Positions 1 through 5,847 of a DNA stretch of 9,348 nucleotides are shown here, one piece after another. Origin of the DNA: a bacterium (lineage in GTDB: Bacteria > Desulfobacterota > DSWW01); the NCBI GenBank assembly GCA_030609865.1, contig JAUWSZ010000048.1, positions 1 through 9,348 of the forward strand, in the 5' to 3' direction. The notes under the pieces are model-generated. The model saw only the letters and a program-made list of their open reading frames with translations. It was not told where the DNA came from and made no database searches. Every line of letters begins with the position of its first letter. Position 1 is the first letter of the stretch. The translations under genes were made by a program, and so were the position numbers.

Positions 1-122
1 AGGCTGTTCAAAAAGTTCCAGATGCAAGGCAGGCAAAATCCCGAGGAATGAGGCGTACTTACTGTACGTTGAATGACGAGGGATGAAGCCGAACGCCGCA
101 GATGGTACTTTTTCAACAGCCT
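1..122. repeat. Imperfect palindromic intergenic repeat (MITE/REP-like), left edge may be cut
   Basis: Positions 1-20 (AGGCTGTTCAAAAAGTTCCA) match the reverse complement of 103-122 at 18 of 20 positions, with mismatches at 9 and 17. The centre holds a smaller perfect inverted repeat, CGTAC (54-58) and GTACG (64-68), around a 5-base loop. The whole element could fold into a long, partly paired hairpin. It has no coding frame of its own and lies 51 bases past the stop of the last gene. From memory, repeats with AGGCTGTT plus an A-run at their ends are scattered through genomes of sulfate-reducing and related bacteria, but I could not check copy number. It could be a non-autonomous mobile element or a transcript-end structure for the operon. 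It starts exactly at the window edge, so it may extend further left. Confidence 0.75.
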
Positions 123-173
123 CTTAGCCTTCCGTTGCGGTAAAGCAGTAAAGCAAAGAGTCGATGGGAGGAA

Positions 174-1733
174 TCACTTTGCCTGCTCATTCCGCGGTTT
201 TCGGTCCGGTTGAATCCTACGGAATATCTGCACCTTCGGCATATCCGTTGCAGTACGGAACCGGTGGAGCGAAGGGTCCTCCCTGTTTTCGAAGGATATG
301 TCCGGATAGTCGATTTCAATCGGCTGATACATGTTTCGCGGCACGTTGTTGATGAGATACTCTGCCACCGCATAGTCTTTCTCACAAATGATGTTCCTGC
401 GCAGGACAATCCATTCGGCCTCTTTTGCGGGCTCCAGGTCTTCGCCCGTCAATCCACCGACTACGCGCATGCCCGTGTAGAATTTCACGGGCAAATCCCC
501 ATAAGTAATCGCGACGACGTCATCTTGGTTGCCGTGTTCGTTCAGGTAGTTGACGATGCCCTCGATAGGCCCGTCATAGTCATGGGTGAGTTCGTACAGG
601 AAGTCTCGGATCGGGTGCGTGAAGATCAAGAGCGCCATGATGAGGAGTCCTGCCAGGATGTGCACGTTCACGGCGGTTGCGACGATGGCGCCGACCAACG
701 CGAATGTTACGGGAAGCAATGGGGTTAGATACCTGAAGAAGGGGGCGGGATTTGTCAAAGACAAAGCAACGAGGTTGAAAGTCAGGAAGAGGAACAGGAG
801 AAACAGGCTCTTCCATACGTCGGTGTCTTTGGCCCAGGCAGATTTTGGGCGTTTCCAGGATATGGCACAGACGACCACAGCGACGAGTAGCAGCACGGGT
901 GGAAACACATGTGTTTTCAAATGGGCGAGGTGTATGTTTGCGGACAGTAGGAATTGTTCCATGTCGAACATCCGGGCTCCGTAAGTCTCATAGTATTCCA
1001 TGTCTGACAGCCAGATAATCCAGGGAAGGTTGATGGCCACGACGAGACCGGAAGACAACAGGATCCTTCCCCATAGGTTGCGATGGCATACGAGCGTGTG
1101 CATGGCGACCGCTGCAAGCAAGGTCGCGCAGTAGATGTAGTGGGTGTGGAAGAGCAGCGTTGCAGCCATCACGAAGATCGTGTAGGCGTGCTTCTTTCGT
1201 TTGAGGATGCGATCATAGGCGTAGAGCCCGAGTAACGAGAAAAAGGCGGCAGCGCTGTAGTAGCGAGCCTGTCGCGCGAGAATAAGAAAGGGCACGGAAA
1301 AAAGGAGTCCCAGTGAGGCTGCAACTCCTGCGGTCTTGCTTTGCCAAAAGGATTTCTAGAAGAAGTACAGGAGGATGACTGTGCCTATTCCGAGCAATGC
1401 TGAAGGGAGCCGGGCGGCCAGCGTGTTCGTGCCGAAGAGCGAAAAGGACGCTGCCACTACATAGAAGGAGAACCATGTTTGCCATCTGTACACGTAGCTG
1501 TCGTCGTACTCGGCTCCCAGTTCCTGGGAATAATGGTTTCTGCCGTCGTAGCCGAGAGGAACGCCGTGGTCGAGAATGGTTTTGCTTATGAGGGCCGTTT
1601 GGGCTTCGTCCTGCCAGAGATACTGGTTCGAGAGGTTTGTGAGGAAGAGAAGCGAAGCAAGAGAGAGCATCGCGAGGAGGTATGCGGGTTCGGTTAGAAG
1701 AATCTGTTTTAGGCGCATGTTGTGACTGCCCAT
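174..1733 (-). pseudogene. GT39-type membrane glycosyltransferase interrupted by one in-frame TAG
   Basis: Two open stretches, 1733-1356 (125 residues) and a downstream one ending in TGA at 174, lie in the same frame and are separated only by a TAG at 1356-1358. Read through, they give a normal-length (519 codons) GT-C protein. The N-terminal part has a first membrane segment (about 15-33) and LWQDEAQTALISKTILDHG (39-57), with Asp42-Glu43 in the catalytic position. The part after the stop resumes at once with family-like sequence (KSFWQSKTAGVAASLG, then LARQARYYSAAAFFSLLGLY), several membrane segments, NPAPFFRYLTPLLPV, and a soluble C-terminal domain (VVAITYGDLPVKFYTGM). No frameshift or other stop was found, so damage is recent, a sequencing error, or tolerated. 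The first in-frame start after the stop, GTG 1295, has no clear ribosome binding site and would lack the catalytic Asp. The start at ATG 1733 has no strong Shine-Dalgarno; ATG 1718 is an alternative. It follows the HEAT gene by 34 bases and ends the cluster. Confidence 0.85.
1356..1358 (-). other. In-frame amber (TAG) codon inside the terminal GT39-type gene
   Basis: On the minus strand the codons read CTG TAC TTC TTC TAG AAA TCC TTT TGG. The frame stays open for 126 codons upstream (to 1733) and about 393 codons downstream (to 174). TAG also terminates the intact genes ending at 5848 and 4105, so this organism does not read TAG as sense in general. A single base change from CAG, TGG, AAG, GAG, TAC, TAT, TTG or TCG would create it. 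Confidence 0.9.
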
Positions 1734-1767
1734 GAATTGCCGGATGGGAAACGGCTCGATCGATGTG

Positions 1768-3306
1768 TCACATGGGTTCTACGATCCTGTAAAGCCGCTC
1801 GATGTTGCTTGTTGCCTTGTAGGCGTATCCCCGCGCATACCAGGAAGGGTCGTGCGCGATGGCCTGGTCGAGCAGGCGCAGCGCATCCTCACTGCCGATT
1901 TCCCCGAGGGCCTGATAGACCTTCGTCCTTACGATCATCTCCGGGTCGGATACGCCCCCCCTCAACGCGGAGAAAAGGATCGGGTCTCTTTGATATCTCA
2001 TCGCAACGAACGCATAGTGACGTACCCTTGGGTTTGGATCCCTTGACAGCAGCGCAAGCTTCTCGTTCGGAAGATGCATCGGGCAGTAGACCAGACTGAA
2101 ATAGCGCTTGCTCGCACTCGTTGACGAAGCGTACGTATGCGCCCTTGTGTTCGGGTCGGCGTTCAGGGCATGAACAAGGGCTTGGTTATACAGGCCGCGG
2201 GCAGGAAGCACAAGCCCTGCAAGCAGAAGAACAAGGGCGACTGCCTTCTGACGTTCATACACGTCCTCCAGGAACGTGACGAATCGTAGGATCAGAAGAA
2301 GCAAAGCAACCAAGAACCCTCCCTTGAAGAACCAGCGAGTGCCCCTCCGAATCGCTTTGTTACGGTCAAACCGTTCACTTGCTTTCCGGATGAGCGCCTG
2401 TCCTCGAGGTTCCGCTCCGGTAGTGGAAAGCAGGAAAGAGGGGCAATCCAACTCCTTCCTGCTGATTACGAGCGAAGTGCCCTTCAGGGCACAGGGGTTC
2501 CGATGCTTGAGCAATAGAGTCCCGGAGGGAAGAGGTTTCGAAACTTGAATGTCTTCCGAGATCGCGATCACCTTCTGGGCCTGATACAGAACGGGCTTGA
2601 TCACATGTGCGGCAAGCAGGGTGTGGGCGTAGTAGAAGTTGCTCAGCAAGTTCCCTGTGGGCAGGCCCATCAGCATGTCGCGCACAGTAAGGGATGAGAT
2701 GGTGCTGAACGAAGCGAAAGGAAGCAGGAACGGCAGAGCGAAAAGGGCCAGGCGCAGCCGATTCCTCCTCTTCGATTCTCTCCGTCTCTGTGCGTACATC
2801 CAGGGGATCCAGAAGAAAACGGGCGTCAGGACGGCCCACAGGACGGACAGGACGGGCATCTCCCTGCTGAACATCAGGAACAGGTAGACAGGGATCAGCA
2901 GCAGGGTCAACAAGGGCTCGATGGGTTTTCCCCACTGGCCTCTCGCCCACGGGACAATGGATACGGCTGCGGCGAGCAGGGCTGTCAATGTGCCCAGGGT
3001 GATGCCAAAGAACAGTGCACTCCCGAGTCGATGATGAAAGGATTGCAGGTAGGGGTCATCCGGCGCAATCAAGGCACGCATGTCGTTGGCCAGGAACCAT
3101 TCCATCGTGGTTGCAATTATGTCTGCGTGGATGCGTACCAGAAGCAGGCCAAAGGCGGTATAAAGAAGGATACACGCAATCATGCCCAGAAGCATGCCAT
3201 CCAGAAGCTTTCCGATGTCTCTTCTGTTCGAGCTGTCGTAGAGTCGCAAGCTCTGCTGCCTCCAGGTACGATGACTCAGTGAGGATTCATCCGTCAGCGG
3301 TCCCAT
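1768..3306 (-). CDS. Polytopic membrane protein with C-terminal HEAT repeats, function unknown
   Basis: I do not recognise this 512-residue protein as a named family. It has a polar N-terminus, then hydrophobic segments near 35-58, 95-117, 130-147, 151-169 and 187-205. A 120-residue polar stretch follows, with cysteines at 272 and 288, then two more hydrophobic segments near 327-346 and 354-370. The C-terminus (about 415-490) reads as alpha-helical HEAT-like repeats: LLSRDPNPRVRHYAFVAM, then a unit with DPEMIVRTKVYQALGEIGSE and another with LLDQAIAHDP. HEAT repeats bind proteins. A basic loop after the fourth segment (YAQRRRESKRRNRLR) is probably cytoplasmic, but another basic stretch before the sixth segment makes the overall topology uncertain. 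The ATG start overlaps the previous gene by 20 bases; GAGGAAG about 10 bases upstream is a usable but widely spaced ribosome binding site. The overlap suggests coupled translation with the family 2 enzyme, so it may anchor or regulate the glycosylation machinery (inference). Confidence 0.82.
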   Translation of the reverse strand: MGPLTDESSLSHRTWRQQSLRLYDSSNRRDIGKLLDGMLLGMIACILLYTAFGLLLVRIHADIIATTMEWFLANDMRALIAPDDPYLQSFHHRLGSALFFGITLGTLTALLAAAVSIVPWARGQWGKPIEPLLTLLLIPVYLFLMFSREMPVLSVLWAVLTPVFFWIPWMYAQRRRESKRRNRLRLALFALPFLLPFASFSTISSLTVRDMLMGLPTGNLLSNFYYAHTLLAAHVIKPVLYQAQKVIAISEDIQVSKPLPSGTLLLKHRNPCALKGTSLVISRKELDCPSFLLSTTGAEPRGQALIRKASERFDRNKAIRRGTRWFFKGGFLVALLLLILRFVTFLEDVYERQKAVALVLLLAGLVLPARGLYNQALVHALNADPNTRAHTYASSTSASKRYFSLVYCPMHLPNEKLALLSRDPNPRVRHYAFVAMRYQRDPILFSALRGGVSDPEMIVRTKVYQALGEIGSEDALRLLDQAIAHDPSWYARGYAYKATSNIERLYRIVEPM

Positions 3307-4066
3307 TCGGGCATTTCTTCCTCGGAGGGAACAGCTTCGAGGAAATCAGCCCCATCCGGGCGAGCCGATAGGTCAGCGCCGTAGCCAGGCATCCAAAGCC
3401 ATACTTGATGCTGCGCCTCAGGTTGATGGAAGAGGCCTCCGGGAAATATTTGGTAGGGCAGCTGTTCTCGGCAATGGTATGCCCTGACCAGAGAATTTGG
3501 GCGAGCATCTGGTTGTCGAACACGAAATCATCCGAATTCACGTCAATGGGCAAGTCTTCCAGCAATCGCCGGGAAAAAGCACGGTATCCGGTATGATATT
3601 CAGAAAGCTTTGCATCCATCAACAGATTTTCTGCAAAGGTCAGGAAGCGATTCGCCACGTATTTCCAGAGGGGCATGCCCCCCCGCAGGGCATATCCGCC
3701 CAGAATGCGGGACCCGAGTACACACGGATACAGCTCGTTTCCTATGATGGCTGCCATGGCCGGGACCAGCTTCGGCGTGTACTGATAATCCGGATGAACC
3801 ATGATGACGATGTCTGCGCCCTCCTCCATCGCCAGGCGGTAACAAGTCTTCTGATTCGCGCCGTACCCGCGATTTGCAGGATGGACATGGACCCTGACCC
3901 CGGGCAAAGAACCGGCTACGGCCACGGTCTCGTCCTGGCTGGCATCATCTACAAGGATCACCCGGTCGACGATACCCTGGTCCATCAGTTCCTCATAGGT
4001 CCTTCGGACGGTCCCGGCCGCGTTGTAGGCCGGCATCACGACGACTACCTTCTTGTCCCGGAACAT
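3287..4066 (-). CDS. Family 2 glycosyltransferase, polyprenyl-phosphate sugar synthase-like
   Basis: This 259-residue protein has the GT-A fold pattern of dolichol-phosphate mannose synthase relatives: VVVVMPAYNAAGTV (7-20), ILVDDASQDET (37-47) for nucleotide binding, HPANRGYGANQK (62-73), IVIMVHPDYQY (87-97, with HPD at the DXD metal-binding position), GSRILGG (118-124) and EYHTGYRAFSRRLL (156-169). Such enzymes transfer a sugar from a nucleotide donor to undecaprenyl or another polyprenyl phosphate at the cytoplasmic face. The result is the donor for GT-C enzymes such as those next to it. There is no C-terminal pair of membrane helices, so it should be soluble or only peripherally membrane bound. 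I chose ATG 4066 because GAGG ends five bases upstream; an in-frame GTG at 4072 adds two residues but overlaps that site. The TGA stop lies inside the start of the next gene, with 20 bases of overlap. Confidence 0.9.
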   Translation of the reverse strand: MFRDKKVVVVMPAYNAAGTVRRTYEELMDQGIVDRVILVDDASQDETVAVAGSLPGVRVHVHPANRGYGANQKTCYRLAMEEGADIVIMVHPDYQYTPKLVPAMAAIIGNELYPCVLGSRILGGYALRGGMPLWKYVANRFLTFAENLLMDAKLSEYHTGYRAFSRRLLEDLPIDVNSDDFVFDNQMLAQILWSGHTIAENSCPTKYFPEASSINLRRSIKYGFGCLATALTYRLARMGLISSKLFPPRKKCPNGTADG

Positions 4067-4068
4067 GG

Positions 4069-4075
4069 TCACCTC
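4069..4075 (-). promoter_or_regulatory. Ribosome binding site of the family 2 glycosyltransferase gene
   Basis: GAGGTGA, with GAGG ending five bases before ATG 4066. It overlaps the alternative GTG at 4072, which argues for the ATG. Confidence 0.6.
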
Positions 4076-4104
4076 GATCCGCTGCGTGTGGGTCGCGATC
4101 GCTT

Positions 4105-5739
4105 CTACGGCTTTCTCACGAAGACCGCCAGCCAGAAGTCTGATTTCGGAGTATACCCGATTGCCTCTTCATCCCATCGGTACAGGGTTCGGTCCCATGA
4201 CACAATATCGATTATACCGGCTACTTCGTAGAATTCATCCCGGTATCGTTCAGACCATTCAAGAATATGCGTTGCCGATTCGGGTCCAGCCAGCCATGAA
4301 GTAGGAATGTTGACAAAAATCAAGTACTTCGGGCGAGCCGACTCGATTTCCTGAATCATTTCCTGCTGCATCTTCGGGGCAAGATGGTGATCTTCCATCA
4401 GGGCATAGGTGTAGATGTATCCGGTCGCTGCTCGCCGGCGAGAATAGAAGTAGATCTGTGGTTCCGAGCCGATCACCGCGATACGATCATCCTTTGTGGT
4501 GCGTTCGTTGATGTAGCGAGCGATCTCCAGGGACTCCGGGAAAGGGTTGAGACCGTAGGTCGTCCTGGAGGCCAGGGTTGGGTCTTCAGCAAAAAAGAAG
4601 CTCCGTTGCCGATAAGCCCCGTGAATGATCGAACCTATGATCAGGAGAGTGGAGACGGCCCGGCCCAACCTGACGGACCGGGACCCGGCGAAAAGATCTT
4701 CAAGGCTGCCTATGGCGATCCCTGCCAGGAGAGAAATCGCGGGCAACAGGAAAACGAAGTAGTGAGGGCGGAAATAGAGGCCCGGACAGACGGCCAGAAA
4801 CGAGAAAATCGTGAATCCGGCTACGAAAGAGCGTTGTTTCCGAGCCTTCCGGTTCCAAAACAAGGCCGTGAAACCAACACCGGCGAGAGTCCACGTGAGA
4901 GGGGCGGAGAGGGCAAGGGCTTCCATTCTGTTCTTGAGATTGTGCCAGCCGGCAGCCGCCGGCAGGCGGGAGACATATTCCTGTGCGTACTCGAATGTCC
5001 AGAACCAGAACTTTTCGAACACACCCGCCCACCACAGAATCAGGCAAGTCAACCCGAAGGGCAAGAGAACACCCGTGAAGAACAAGAGGCACTTCGCCGA
5101 GAAGGGCTTCCACTGAAACGGCCGGTACCGGAGTTCGGAATTGAACAGGTACAACCCCGCAAAGATGATGAAGGCCGCGCCATGCTGTTTCATGAGGAAG
5201 GCGATCCCCAACAGCACGGCCCCTGCCAGGGTGGGCCACGGACCCCGGCGATTCCCGGATCGCATCAACAGCAGAATCCCGCCGAGTGCAGGGGGGAGAA
5301 CGAAATGTTCAGCGTTAGCGAAGATTCCCTGAACGGGCTGGCCCAGGGAGAGGAGGGCAAAGGTCGTCGCCGCAGCGACTCCGGCCACTCGTCCGTGCAA
5401 GCGGTTGGCGAGAAGGAATACCAGTAGAATGGTAACCGCATTGACAACAAGGAGGCCCAGGTGAATGCCTTGGTGCGTCTCGCCGAAGGCGGCCTCGATC
5501 AAGGCGTAACCGGCATAAATGCCTGGCATCTTCATGTTATAGACGTGACGGTAGGGGGGCACCCCCTGCAAGATGAGTTGGCCGGCATAGGCATATTCTC
5601 CCTCATCACGCTCCAGGGGCACGTCCACGAGGCGGATACGAACCGCTGCTGTCAGTAACAGGATCGTCAACAGGCAAGCCAGGACCCAGGAGAATCGCAA
5701 GCCCTTGAGCCTTCTCTGCTTGTCGTAGGGTGCTGACAT
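4105..5739 (-). CDS. GT39/PMT-type integral membrane glycosyltransferase
   Basis: This 544-residue protein has about ten or more hydrophobic membrane segments and a soluble C-terminal domain of about 130 residues. The first membrane segment (about 17-35) leads into a loop with PLERDEGEYAYAGQLILQG (41-59); the Asp-Glu pair at 45-46 sits where GT39/PMT enzymes have their catalytic acid. Further family-like marks are KMPG (70-73), ANAEHF, FLMKQHG, and RPHYFVFLLPAISLLAG in a late membrane segment. Such enzymes (ArnT, PMT and relatives) take a sugar from a polyprenyl-phosphate carrier at the periplasmic face. The acceptor here is unknown. I chose ATG 5739 because AGAGGTG lies eight bases upstream. 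A longer GTG start at 5784 lies inside a strong hairpin and has no ribosome binding site. The stop is TAG. The gene for the family 2 synthase begins 38 bases later, which suggests donor and user are made together. Confidence 0.88.
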   Translation of the reverse strand: MSAPYDKQRRLKGLRFSWVLACLLTILLLTAAVRIRLVDVPLERDEGEYAYAGQLILQGVPPYRHVYNMKMPGIYAGYALIEAAFGETHQGIHLGLLVVNAVTILLVFLLANRLHGRVAGVAAATTFALLSLGQPVQGIFANAEHFVLPPALGGILLLMRSGNRRGPWPTLAGAVLLGIAFLMKQHGAAFIIFAGLYLFNSELRYRPFQWKPFSAKCLLFFTGVLLPFGLTCLILWWAGVFEKFWFWTFEYAQEYVSRLPAAAGWHNLKNRMEALALSAPLTWTLAGVGFTALFWNRKARKQRSFVAGFTIFSFLAVCPGLYFRPHYFVFLLPAISLLAGIAIGSLEDLFAGSRSVRLGRAVSTLLIIGSIIHGAYRQRSFFFAEDPTLASRTTYGLNPFPESLEIARYINERTTKDDRIAVIGSEPQIYFYSRRRAATGYIYTYALMEDHHLAPKMQQEMIQEIESARPKYLIFVNIPTSWLAGPESATHILEWSERYRDEFYEVAGIIDIVSWDRTLYRWDEEAIGYTPKSDFWLAVFVRKP

Positions 5740-5747
5740 CTGCGAAA

Positions 5748-5754
5748 CACCTCT
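5748..5754 (-). promoter_or_regulatory. Ribosome binding site that fixes the GT39 gene start
   Basis: AGAGGTG lies eight bases before ATG 5739. The upstream in-frame candidates, GTG 5784 and ATG 5772, have no such site. Confidence 0.7.
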
Positions 5755-5774
5755 GCGGCTAGAACCTTTCATTG

Positions 5775-5803
5775 GAACATCCACGTTTTTTGCGTAGATG
5801 TTC
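5775..5803 (-). promoter_or_regulatory. Intercistronic hairpin upstream of the GT39 gene
   Basis: In the transcript sense the sequence reads GAACATCTACG, a 7-base loop CAAAAAA, then CGTGGATGTTC. The two arms pair over 11 positions with one U-G wobble in RNA. No U-run follows, so it is not a typical intrinsic terminator. It sits 36 bases before the chosen ATG (5739) in the widest gap of the cluster (108 bases) and buries the alternative GTG at 5784. It may be an RNA stability or processing element, or an operator; the sequence does not say which. Confidence 0.55.
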
Positions 5804-5823
5804 GGAGAAGGTGATGTTGGCGG

Positions 5824-5839
5824 GGCGGCGCAAGCCGCC
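5824..5839 (-). promoter_or_regulatory. Short GC-rich hairpin just after the TMTC-like gene
   Basis: A perfect 6-bp stem (GGCGGC/GCCGCC) with a 4-base loop lies eight bases after the TAG stop of the TMTC-like gene, in the same gap as the 11-bp hairpin. No U-tract follows on the minus strand, so it is not a standard terminator. It might protect the 3' end of the upstream message or slow polymerase, but a stem this short may also be chance in GC-rich DNA. Confidence 0.35.
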
Positions 5840-5847
5840 TTGGGAAG

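Noticed and set aside
1356..1358. TAG read as pyrrolysine or another recoded residue
   Set aside because: Pyrrolysine is known mainly in methylamine methyltransferases, no such context is present, and intact genes here end in TAG. Nothing next to the codon looks like a recoding element.
4095..4102. GCGATCGC octamer resembling the cyanobacterial HIP1 palindrome
   Set aside because: I noticed it only here, in the short gap and stop region after the GT39 gene; one copy of a GC-rich palindrome is expected by chance and nothing else suggests a cyanobacterium.
4384..5427. Long plus-strand open frame (347 codons) opposite the GT39 gene
   Set aside because: The translation is highly polar with Gly, Glu, Arg and Gln throughout, typical of the complement of membrane-protein codons. 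It lies fully inside a well-supported gene.
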